From positions 682,001 through 746,000 of the forward strand of contig CAVRWL010000003.1 in NCBI GenBank assembly GCA_963724945.1: a stretch of 64,000 bases of DNA. Reading direction: 5' to 3'. Below, piece after piece: positions 1 to 9,597 of the stretch (its first letter is position 1; each line of letters opens with the position of its first letter). The position numbers were made by a program, and so were the translations under genes. Origin of the DNA: Hyphomicrobium_A sp963724945. Lineage in GTDB: Bacteria; Pseudomonadota; Alphaproteobacteria; Rhizobiales; Hyphomicrobiaceae. The notes below the pieces were generated by a model. It was not told where the DNA came from and ran no database searches. It worked only from the letters and a program-made list of their open reading frames with translations.

Positions 1-1286
1 GCTCAGGCCTGTTCCTGCCCTTTCAGGAGCTCGGCCTCATCGTCGTCGATGAGGAGCACGACCAGGGCTACAAGCAGGACGACCGCGTCCACTATCAGGC
101 GCGCGACATGGGCGTCGTGCGCGGCTCGCTCGGTGGATTCCCCGTGGTCCTCGCCTCGGCGACGCCATCGATCGAGAGCCAGGTCAACGCGCGCACGGGC
201 CGCTACCGCCACGTGATGCTGCCGGCCCGCTTCTCTGGCGCGGCGCTGCCTGAGGTTCGAGCGATCGATCTGCGCAAAGAGCCGCCCGACAAGGGCAAAT
301 GGCTCTCGCCGGCTCTCGTCACGGCCGTGGCCGACACGCTCGCCGCCGGTCAGCAGACGCTGTTGTTCCTCAACCGGCGCGGCTACGCGCCGCTCACGCT
401 GTGCCGCTCGTGCGGCCACCGCATCGAGTGCCCGCAATGCACCGCCTGGCTCGTCGAGCACCGCTTCCGCGGCCGGCTGCATTGCCACCACTGCGGCTTC
501 TCGATTCCCTTGCCGGAGAAGTGCCCCAAGTGCGGGGAGGTAGGCTCGCTCGTCGCGTGCGGGCCGGGCGTCGAGCGCGTCGCCGAGGAGGTGGCCGAGC
601 GCTTCCCGCAAGCGCGGCTCGCGCTTCTGTCGTCGGACCTCGTGCCGGGGTTGACGGAGATGCGCGAGATGATCCGCTCAATCGAGGCGGGCGGCATCGA
701 TATCGTCATCGGCACGCAGATGGTGGCGAAGGGCCACCATTTTCCGTTTCTTGCGACCGTCGGCATCATCGACGGCGACTTAGGTCTCGCCATGGGCGCC
801 GACCCGCGTGCGGGCGAGCGCACGTTCCAGCTCCTGCACCAGGTCACCGGCCGCGCCGGGCGCGCGCTCGCCGAGGGGCGCGGCTTCGTGCAGACGTACG
901 CGCCCGAGCACCCCGTGATGGCGGCGATCATCGCGAGCGATCGCGAGGCCTTCATCGAGCAAGAGATCGCGGTGAGGCGCAGAGGCCTCTTGCCGCCGTT
1001 CGGGCGGCTTGCAGCACTCATCGTCTCGGCGCGCGACAAGGAGACGGCGCAGCTCATCGCGCGGGATATCGCGCACCGCGCGCCGCCCGCCGAGCGCATC
1101 GAGATTTTGGGCCCGGCGGAAGCGCCGATTGCGGTCGTGCGCGGGCGTCATCGCTGGCGGCTTCTCGTAAAGGCGCCGCGCGAGATCGACGTGCAGGCCT
1201 ATTTGCGCGCCTGGCTTGCAGCACTGCCGCCGTTGAAGGGCGACATCCGACTCACCGTCGACATCGACCCCTACAACTTCCTTTAG
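1..1286 (+). CDS. priA: Primosomal replication-restart helicase PriA, C-terminal part (gene starts before window)
   Basis: About 427 residues of a family that is usually about 730 aa. PriA is the 3'-5' DNA helicase that rebuilds replication forks away from the origin. The visible frame opens at nt 3 and carries the helicase Walker B box DEEH (nt 48-59) followed by YKQ. The four cysteine pairs that bind two zinc ions (CRSC, CPQC, CHHC, CPKC) lie at about nt 400-540. Helicase motifs V (IGTQMVAKGHHFP) and VI (QVTGRAGR) follow, and the protein ends in IDPYNFL with a TAG stop at 1284-1286. The N-terminal DNA-binding domain and Walker A are outside the window. Identification is secure. Confidence 0.96.
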   Translation, partial: SGLFLPFQELGLIVVDEEHDQGYKQDDRVHYQARDMGVVRGSLGGFPVVLASATPSIESQVNARTGRYRHVMLPARFSGAALPEVRAIDLRKEPPDKGKWLSPALVTAVADTLAAGQQTLLFLNRRGYAPLTLCRSCGHRIECPQCTAWLVEHRFRGRLHCHHCGFSIPLPEKCPKCGEVGSLVACGPGVERVAEEVAERFPQARLALLSSDLVPGLTEMREMIRSIEAGGIDIVIGTQMVAKGHHFPFLATVGIIDGDLGLAMGADPRAGERTFQLLHQVTGRAGRALAEGRGFVQTYAPEHPVMAAIIASDREAFIEQEIAVRRRGLLPPFGRLAALIVSARDKETAQLIARDIAHRAPPAERIEILGPAEAPIAVVRGRHRWRLLVKAPREIDVQAYLRAWLAALPPLKGDIRLTVDIDPYNFL

Positions 1287-1325
1287 GCGATTGACCTCAG
1301 CCGCAGCATCGCGCGGGGCTGCGCC

Positions 1326-1868
1326 TCAATCGCAGGGCACGGTGATGGTTTCGCCCACGGTCGGCAAATACCGCCTGCAGGTCGCAACGGTCTTGCCATT
1401 GCCGCTCGTGCCGGCCGTCGTCACAGAGGCCTCCACGGGATCTGACTTTATCGTGCCCGACTCCGCGCTGGCGATGGTCGAGTTCTCGTTGTCGAATTTC
1501 GCGCCAGACTCTGCCACCCCGGTCTTCTCGGCGACGGGGGCGTTCTTGTCCTTGTCGGAGGCGAGGGCTGAAATGCTGGAGTTTTCGTTCTGAGCCTTGG
1601 CCTCCTTCAACTCCTGCGACGCCGGCGTCTTCTTCGCGGTCTTCACATCGTCGTCGTCATCTCTCTGCTTACGCCGTACGCGCTCCGACCGCTGCGGGGC
1701 GCGATGATGCTCGACGCCGCCAGGACGATCACGTCCTCCGAAGAGCGGTGGACTTACGAAGCCAAGACCAATCCCGCCACCACCAATCCGGATGCCTACT
1801 TGTGCCGAGGCGCCTGCTGACATGAGCGCGAGCAAAGCCACAGCGATTGCCAGACGTGTCGTTGACAT
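1326..1868 (-). CDS. Secreted hypothetical protein, 180 aa
   Basis: I chose the ATG at 1866-1868 because it follows a strong AGGAGGTCAGG ribosome site and starts a clean signal peptide (MSTTRLAIAVALLALMSAGASA, cleaved after about residue 22). The longer frame upstream has no such signal. After the leader come a Gly-rich stretch (VGIRIGGGGIGLG), a basic, low-complexity middle (RSERVRRKQRDDDDDVK) and a cysteine-containing end (CRRYLPTVGET...PCD). The two cysteines could form a disulfide in the periplasm. I do not recognise a domain. It lies convergent with priA, with about 40 bases between the stops. Confidence 0.72.
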   Translation of the reverse strand: MSTTRLAIAVALLALMSAGASAQVGIRIGGGGIGLGFVSPPLFGGRDRPGGVEHHRAPQRSERVRRKQRDDDDDVKTAKKTPASQELKEAKAQNENSSISALASDKDKNAPVAEKTGVAESGAKFDNENSTIASAESGTIKSDPVEASVTTAGTSGNGKTVATCRRYLPTVGETITVPCD

Positions 1869-2003
1869 CCTGACCTCCTGGATCGGTGCCGGTGGCCACG
1901 CCGAAATCATCCCACCCGTAGCTCGCATTCTAACCATGACCGAAGCCATGCACCAGCCGGCGATGCACGTCGCTCGCCACGCGGTGAGGCGTTAGACCGA
2001 CCC

Positions 2004-2042
2004 AAAAAAATGGGCCGGACCTTGGGGGTAAAGGTCCGGCCC
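2004..2042 (-). terminator. Rho-independent terminator
   Basis: A perfect 12-bp stem (2012-2023 pairing with 2031-2042, GGGCCGGACCTT) has a 7-base loop. Read on the minus strand it is followed by a run of seven T (2004-2010). It sits 50 bases after the stop of the minus-strand gene ending at 2094, so it should end that transcript. Confidence 0.9.
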
Positions 2043-2093
2043 CGACTGGCGCGTTTGGGGGGAGCGCTCAGTCAAAACGTGAGAGTTCAAGGG

Positions 2094-2381
2094 TTAGCGG
2101 CGGCTGGCCTCCGAGGCGATGATGCCGAGCATCAGCGCGCCGACGCCGAGCGCGATGTATTTGCCCGTGTTGTCGTGGTGGCGGCGGTGGGCGTAGCCAT
2201 AGCGGCCATCATCACGGCGGCCGCGGTCGCCGTCGCGGCGCTCCGAGCGCGCATAGTTCTGACCGTGGCGGCCGCCGTCGCGCCAGCCTTCGGCGCTGGC
2301 CGCGGTCGTCATGGGAGCCAAGGCGGTCGCGGCAAGCGCCACGGCCGTGGTCATCGAGGTAAGCTTACGCGTGATGGTCAT
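2094..2381 (-). CDS. Small secreted Arg/His-rich protein, 95 aa
   Basis: ATG at 2379-2381 with the ribosome site AAGGGGA five bases upstream. Residues 1-30 form a signal peptide ending ...TTAASAEG. The middle is a charged, low-complexity segment rich in R, D, G and H (RDGGRHGQNYARSERRDGDR). The end contains a hydrophobic segment (YIALGVGALMLGIIASEA) that could be a membrane anchor or glycine-zipper. It is flanked by a strong terminator. Similar Arg/His-rich exported proteins occur twice more in the window (38676-38978 and 54014-54319), though I see no alignable domain shared by all three. Function unknown. Confidence 0.75.
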   Translation of the reverse strand: MTITRKLTSMTTAVALAATALAPMTTAASAEGWRDGGRHGQNYARSERRDGDRGRRDDGRYGYAHRRHHDNTGKYIALGVGALMLGIIASEASRR

Positions 2382-2737
2382 TTTCGTCCCCTTGCCCAGA
2401 GTGTTTCCGTCCAGATCGCTGCCGAGCCTCTCCGGCGATGGGGCTCATTTAATAGGAGCCCGGCTGAACCCGCTCTGAAGGGGGCTTGCAGACCCCATTC
2501 ATGTTGCCGGAGCCCCAGGACCGCCCATGGAATGCGGCATTCCGGCCCCCTACCCCCCGGTTGAAGGCCCAAGCGGTGCGTGTTAGACAACCGGCAACTT
2601 GCAAAGGGGGGCGCCAGGCTCGGTGGCTCACGCCCTCCTTTTGCATGGACGATTTTCCTCAAAGCGGGGGTTGGGCCTCAGGGCCGATCCCAATTGCCCT
2701 TGAGGCGCATTGGCGGCCGCCGGCGAGAGCATTTGAC
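2382..2737. other. Intergenic region between divergent genes, upstream of the atp operon
   Basis: These 356 bases separate the minus-strand secreted protein from atpH and must hold the atp promoter. I see no confident -35/-10 pair, no RNA gene and no repeat. The open frames that cross it on both strands lack coding character, and one simply extends atpH upstream. Confidence 0.5.
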
Positions 2738-3298
2738 GTGGCAACGGACAATCCAATGACGGCGGGCGTGGCGGGGCGGTATGCCTCCGCGCTCTTTGAT
2801 CTTGCAAACGAGCAGAACGAGCTCGACGCGGTCGATGGCGACCTCGGCAAGTTCCAAGGCCTGCTCGATCAGAGCGAGGACATGCGCCGGCTGGTGAAAA
2901 GCCCCACTTTCGCCGCCGAGGACCAGGAACGTGCCATGAAGGCGGTGATGGACTGGGCTGCGATCGGCGCGACGACGGGCAACTTCCTGCGAGTGGTCAC
3001 GCGCAATCGGCGCCTGTTCGCCGCCCAGGACATGATCAACAACTTCCGTCTGCTGCTCGCCAAGCACCGCGGCGAGACCGTCGCCGAGGTGAGAAGCGCG
3101 GTTCTGCTCAACGACGAGCAGCTCGCGGCGCTCAAGGACAGGCTCAAGGCCAGCTACGGTCAGGGCGTTCGCATTGATGCCAAGGTCGATCCCTCGCTTC
3201 TGGGCGGCCTCGTGATCAAGATCGGCAGCCGCATGTACGATTCTTCGCTGAAGACCAAGCTCTCCAACTTGGAGGTCGTGCTGAAAGGCAGCGGCTGA
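2738..3298 (+). CDS. atpH: ATP synthase F1 subunit delta
   Basis: Delta is the peripheral-stalk subunit linking F1 to the b subunits of Fo. The family pattern is clear: GVAGRYASALFDLA near the N-terminus, the central helical domain, and the C-terminal VDPSLLGGLVIKIGSRMYDSSLKTKL. I chose the GTG at 2738 (186 aa, the normal length) because GAGAG lies about nine bases upstream. The ATG at 2756 has no ribosome site, and the much longer upstream frame is not conserved sequence. It is the first gene of atpHAGDC, with atpA starting 107 bases downstream. The Fo genes are not in this window, as is usual in alphaproteobacteria. Confidence 0.95.
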   Translation: MATDNPMTAGVAGRYASALFDLANEQNELDAVDGDLGKFQGLLDQSEDMRRLVKSPTFAAEDQERAMKAVMDWAAIGATTGNFLRVVTRNRRLFAAQDMINNFRLLLAKHRGETVAEVRSAVLLNDEQLAALKDRLKASYGQGVRIDAKVDPSLLGGLVIKIGSRMYDSSLKTKLSNLEVVLKGSG

Positions 3299-3405
3299 CG
3301 CAGAATTTGCGGCCGTGGGTTTCGACCTCGCGGCCGTTTTCACGCAACCGACCGGCGATCATCGCCGCCGCGCAAGGACTGGCGCTGTAAGGGAAGAGGC
3401 AAGTT

Positions 3406-4937
<1,532 letters not shown>

Positions 4938-4971
4938 GTTCTTTCGCCCGGGATAAGGAAGGCGCGGCCCG

Positions 4972-5856
4972 ATGCCGAGCTTGAAAGACCTAAGAAACCG
5001 CATCTCCAGCGTGAAGGCGACGCGCAAGATCACCAAGGCGATGCAGATGGTCGCCGCGGCGAAGCTGAGGCGCGCCCAGGAGGCCGCGACGGCGGCGCGG
5101 CCCTACGCTGAGCGCATGGATCAGTTGATGGCGAGCTTGGGCGCCCGCATCACCGACAGGCAGGGAATCTCGCCCTTGCTGGTCGGCACCGGCAGGGACG
5201 ACGTGCATTTGCTCATCGTCATGACGGGCGAGCGCGGGCTTGCCGGCGGCTTCAACGCCAACATCGCCAAGCTCGCGCGCGGAGACGCGCAGCGGCTGAT
5301 CGCCGCCGGCAAGACGGTGAAAATGCTGATGGTCGGGCGTAAGGGCGCCGACGCGCTGCGCCGTGATTTGGGCCGGCACTACGTCGACCGCATCAGCCTG
5401 CGCGGCGTGCGCCAGCTCGGCTTCACGCATGCCGACGATATTGGGCAAAAAATTCTCGCGCTGTTCGCAGCGGGCGAGTTTGATGTCGCAACGCTATATT
5501 TTTCGCAGTTCAAGTCGGTGATCAAGCAAGTTCCGACTGCGCTGCGGCTGATCCCGGCAAAACTGCCGCCGGCGAAGGCGGATAAATCGTCCGGCGCCGA
5601 GGCGATCCACGACTACGAGCCCGGCGAGGAGGACGTGCTGGGCTATCTCGTCAACCTCAATATCTCGACGCAGATCTTCCGCGGGCTTTTGGAGAATGCC
5701 GCCTCATTCTATGGTTCGCAGATGAGCGCCATGGATTCGGCGACGCGCAATGCCGGCGAGATGATCGACAAGCTCACCCTGAAGTACAACCGCACGCGCC
5801 AGGCAATGATCACCAAGGAGTTGATCGAGATCATTTCCGGCGCCGAGGCGGTTTGA
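4972..5856 (+). CDS. atpG: ATP synthase F1 subunit gamma
   Basis: Gamma is the rotating central shaft of F1. It starts with MPSLKDLRNRISSVKATRKITKAMQMVAAAKLRRAQ (written here as the typical N-terminal coiled coil, residues 1-36 by position) and ends with the conserved C-terminal helix RNAGEMIDKLTLKYNRTRQ, ending TKELIEIISGAEAV. Length 294 aa is normal. AAGGAAG lies upstream of the ATG, 34 bases after atpA. Unlike its neighbours atpA and atpD it is intact. Confidence 0.97.
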   Translation: MPSLKDLRNRISSVKATRKITKAMQMVAAAKLRRAQEAATAARPYAERMDQLMASLGARITDRQGISPLLVGTGRDDVHLLIVMTGERGLAGGFNANIAKLARGDAQRLIAAGKTVKMLMVGRKGADALRRDLGRHYVDRISLRGVRQLGFTHADDIGQKILALFAAGEFDVATLYFSQFKSVIKQVPTALRLIPAKLPPAKADKSSGAEAIHDYEPGEEDVLGYLVNLNISTQIFRGLLENAASFYGSQMSAMDSATRNAGEMIDKLTLKYNRTRQAMITKELIEIISGAEAV

Positions 5857-5889
5857 TCACACGAGACGAAGGGCTGTAAGGAACGCAAG

Positions 5890-7324
<1,435 letters not shown>

Positions 7325-7371
7325 GGAACACGAGGACCGGGGGCGCGACGCCCCCACGAAAGGATACCCAG

Positions 7372-7659
7372 ATGGCTGGGGCCGAGACGAGCAATACGCC
7401 GATCACGACGCACAGCTTCGGCAGCTGCTGCGCCGAGCTCAAGGATGCCATGAGCGGGGAGGAGTTCGAGCCCCTGCTCACCGTCGGAGACGACGGAGTT
7501 CTCTACATGTCGGTCGGCCTCGTCGATCTGCAGGAGGAGGACGAGCCGGGCATGGTCGACCATCCAATGTTCTACTGCCCGTTCTGCGGAACGAAGTTGC
7601 AGTCGGTGGAGGAGGTTCGCGCCAAGACGGGCGGAGATAGCGAGGACGAGGCGAACTAG
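7372..7659 (+). CDS. Small zinc-ribbon protein inside the atp operon, 95 aa
   Basis: It lies 47 bases after atpD and before atpC, same strand, with GAAAGGA upstream of the ATG. The acidic protein has an N-terminal half with FGSCCAELKDAM and a C-terminal half with HPMFYCPFCGTKLQ, which looks like half of a zinc ribbon. The vicinal cysteines near residue 19 could supply the other ligands. The end is very acidic (TGGDSEDEAN). An extra gene between atpD and atpC is not part of the standard operon. I know no function. A role in ATP synthase assembly or metal sensing would be guesswork. Confidence 0.75.
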   Translation: MAGAETSNTPITTHSFGSCCAELKDAMSGEEFEPLLTVGDDGVLYMSVGLVDLQEEDEPGMVDHPMFYCPFCGTKLQSVEEVRAKTGGDSEDEAN

Positions 7660-7728
7660 TGCGATGATCGAGAAATTCGCCTTCGCTTGCGGCCCATGTG
7701 GGAGCAAATTTCTCGATCTCAATCGCAC
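7659..7728. repeat. Imperfect palindrome downstream of the zinc-ribbon gene
   Basis: The left arm 7659-7677 begins GTGCGAT and ends GATCGAGAAATT. The right arm 7707-7728 is its reverse complement apart from three extra bases. The 12-bp inner stem (7666-7677 with 7707-7718) is perfect. There is no T-run, so it is not a standard terminator. It could be an RNA hairpin that separates expression of atpC from atpD or a mobile palindromic unit. Confidence 0.7.
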
Positions 7729-7744
7729 CGGCAACTTTATGCTT

Positions 7745-7822
7745 CTAGTGCCCTTTTAATTCCGAAGTTCGCTTCAGGGCCTAGCATCAAACGAGAGCGA
7801 ACTTCGGAATTGGGACACTAAG
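7745..7822. repeat. Large inverted repeat ending next to the atpC start
   Basis: A perfect 16-bp inverted repeat (7758-7773 and 7796-7811, AATTCCGAAGTTCGCT) surrounds a 22-base loop. The outer ends are also nearly symmetrical: TAGTGCCC on the left and GGGACACTA on the right. The right end stops three bases before the atpC ATG, so it supplies the GGGA that may act as its ribosome site. The structure resembles a small palindromic or MITE-like element, and it should influence atpC translation. Confidence 0.75.
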
Positions 7823-7824
7823 CC

Positions 7825-8223
7825 ATGGCGGCAGCATTCAATTTCGAGCTCGTCACACCTGAGCGCCTGCTGCTCGCGGCCCAGGCCGAGCAGGTCGTGG
7901 TGCCGGGCGCGGAGGGCGATTTCGCGGTCCTCGCCGGGCACGCGCCCGTCGTCTCGACGCTGCGGCCGGGGATCCTCGAGATCACAGTCAGCGACGGCAA
8001 GCAGCGCGTGTTCGTCAAGAAGGGAGTGGCCGAGGCCGACCCCACGCGATTGACTGTGCTGGCGCAGACGGCGGTGGCGCTGGAAGATCTCACCCCGGCC
8101 ATGATCGAGGCCGAGTTGAAGTCCGCCGAGGCCGAACGTGCGGAGGCCAACGACGACCAGGCGCGGCTGATGGCCGACACGCTCGTCGATCTGCTCAAGC
8201 GATTGCAGGCGAAAGCGACCTAG
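7825..8223 (+). CDS. atpC: ATP synthase F1 subunit epsilon
   Basis: Epsilon links gamma to the c-ring and inhibits ATP hydrolysis. The beta-sandwich signature is present: FELVTPERLLL, VVPGAEGDFAVLAGHAPVVSTLRPG by pattern, and KQRVFVKKGVAEADPTRLTVLAQ. The C-terminal two-helix region is shown by MIEAELKSAEAERAEA. Length 132 aa is normal. It is the last gene of the operon and is separated from atpD by the zinc-ribbon gene and two palindromes, an unusually long gap. Confidence 0.95.
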   Translation: MAAAFNFELVTPERLLLAAQAEQVVVPGAEGDFAVLAGHAPVVSTLRPGILEITVSDGKQRVFVKKGVAEADPTRLTVLAQTAVALEDLTPAMIEAELKSAEAERAEANDDQARLMADTLVDLLKRLQAKAT

Positions 8224-8265
8224 TCTTCCGCGTCCTTTGCCACTATTGCGATTTGCGATTGCGCG

Positions 8266-8811
8266 TCAGGCCGCCGCTTGGCGTGCGAACGGCGCGAACT
8301 GGCGCGCCACGGCCTCATACACGGGACGCTTGAACGGCACCGCCAGTTTCGGCAGCTGGCGCAGGTCCGCCCACCGCCAGTCGTCGAACTCCGATTTGAA
8401 CGGACCTTTCGGCGCAATGTCGATCTCGTCCTCATGGCCCTCGAAGCGCATGGCGAACCAGCGCAGCCGTTGACCGCCGTAACGGCCCTTCAAGGCGACG
8501 CCAAGCAAATCGTGCGGAAGCTCATAGCTGAGCCAGCCCGGCAGTTCTGCGATGAGCGTGGCGCTCGTTATGCCTGTCTCCTCGGCGAGCTCGCGGAAGG
8601 CGGCGTCGCGGGCGCGCTCGCCCTTGTCGATCCCGCCCTGCGGTGGTTGCCAGATGTGGTCGGCGACGTAGGCTTGCGGGTGGCGCGCCCACTTCGGGCG
8701 CCGGCGTCCGACCCAGACGAGGCCTGCGGCATTAAACAACACGATCCCGGCGCACGGCCGCAGCGGCAGCCGCGTCAGTCTCGTTTGCGCTCCGGCGATT
8801 GAAAAACTCAT
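8266..8811 (-). CDS. Nudix hydrolase, RppH-type (paralogue 1)
   Basis: RppH enzymes remove pyrophosphate from the 5' end of mRNA and so trigger decay. The Nudix box runs from GGIDKGERARDAAFRELAEE to TG, with G-x5-E and REL-x-EETG intact. The start at 8811 (MSFSIAG, 181 aa) is preceded by GGGGCGGG, whereas the longer frame runs into the AT-rich DnaA-box gap. FNAAGLVWVGRR, WQPPQGG and VPFKRPVYEAV are shared with the next gene. The pair therefore looks like a tandem duplication. It is the more divergent of the two copies (for example HPQAYVADHIW instead of the shorter loop). Confidence 0.88.
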   Translation of the reverse strand: MSFSIAGAQTRLTRLPLRPCAGIVLFNAAGLVWVGRRRPKWARHPQAYVADHIWQPPQGGIDKGERARDAAFRELAEETGITSATLIAELPGWLSYELPHDLLGVALKGRYGGQRLRWFAMRFEGHEDEIDIAPKGPFKSEFDDWRWADLRQLPKLAVPFKRPVYEAVARQFAPFARQAAA

Positions 8812-8836
8812 CCCGCCCCGTTCCGTTATGCACAAG

Positions 8837-8915
8837 TTATCCACAGCCCGAATCAAGGCACAGGTTATCCCGAAAATTCAATACTTCTATGTCGTTATTT
8901 AACAAAAATTGATCT
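8837..8915. promoter_or_regulatory. DnaA-box and AT-rich segment between the two Nudix genes
   Basis: A perfect DnaA box TTATCCACA lies at 8837-8845, and a second partial box TTATCCCGA at 8865-8873 has the same orientation. About 40 AT-rich bases follow (8873-8915), which stand out in this GC-rich window. It could be a DnaA-controlled promoter for the Nudix gene read leftwards, or a DnaA-titration site. Two boxes are too few for a replication origin. Confidence 0.45.
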
Positions 8916-8934
8916 GGAGGGTGAGCTGGCGGAA

Positions 8935-9459
8935 TTAACCGAGCGGCGTCGCATACTGGGCAAGCGCCGCGACGACCTGCCGATAGACGTCCCGCTTGAA
9001 GGGCACGATCAGCTCCACGAGCTGCGAAGGCGCCACCCACTGCCAGGCCTCGAACTCCACGTGCTGAGGCTGCGGCGGCGTGATGTTGATCTCGCTGTCA
9101 GGCCCCAGGAAGCGGACTGCGTACCATTTCTGTTCCTGGCCGCGGTACCTGCCCTTCCAGGCCTTGCCGATGAGGTCGGCCGGCAGGTCGTAGCGCAGCC
9201 AGCCCGGCGTCTCGCCGAGGATGGCGACGCTTCGGATGCCGGTCTCCTCGCTAAGCTCGCGCAGGGCTGCGCTGGTGGAGTCCTCGCCCGCATCGATGCC
9301 GCCTTGCGGCATTTGCCACCAGGCCCCGCGCCCTTCAGGCTCGCCGGGGAGATCGGCGCGGCGCCCGACCCAGACGAGTCCCGCGGCGTTGATGACCATG
9401 ATGCCGACGCAAGGGCGGTAGCCGAGCTTGCTCAAGTCAGCGGTGTCGCGGGTGCTCAT
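8935..9459 (-). CDS. rppH: RNA pyrophosphohydrolase RppH (paralogue 2)
   Basis: It has the RppH signature YRPCVGIMVINAAGLVWVGR, then WQMPQGGIDAGE, the Nudix box with LRELSEETGI, and the C-terminal FEAWQWVAPSQLVELIVPFK with RDVYRQVV. It is closer to classical RppH than its neighbour. I prefer the ATG at 9459 (MSTRDTADL, 174 aa) because CCGGA lies eight bases upstream. The ATG at 9468 is also possible. The upstream extension crosses the ctpA terminator and is not real. It is the first gene of a minus-strand pair with the other Nudix gene. Confidence 0.92.
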   Translation of the reverse strand: MSTRDTADLSKLGYRPCVGIMVINAAGLVWVGRRADLPGEPEGRGAWWQMPQGGIDAGEDSTSAALRELSEETGIRSVAILGETPGWLRYDLPADLIGKAWKGRYRGQEQKWYAVRFLGPDSEINITPPQPQHVEFEAWQWVAPSQLVELIVPFKRDVYRQVVAALAQYATPLG

Positions 9460-9502
9460 GCGGCTCATCCGGCAGCGGCGGCAGGCCGCCTGCGACTGGC
9501 AG

Positions 9503-9533
9503 AAAAAAGCGATGGGCGCCACGGGGGGCGCCC
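9503..9533 (-). terminator. Rho-independent terminator of the envC-ctpA unit
   Basis: A GC-rich stem (9514-9520 with 9527-9533, GGGCGCC/GGCGCCC, extended by one T-A pair) has a six-base loop. On the minus strand it is followed after five bases by six T (9503-9508). It lies 65 bases after the ctpA stop and just upstream of the rppH start. Confidence 0.82.
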
Positions 9534-9597
9534 ACCTCTCGTCTTCGTTGTGGGCCGGGCCGGCCGGCGGGGCTAAGGACGCTCGCGCCTGGGCCCT

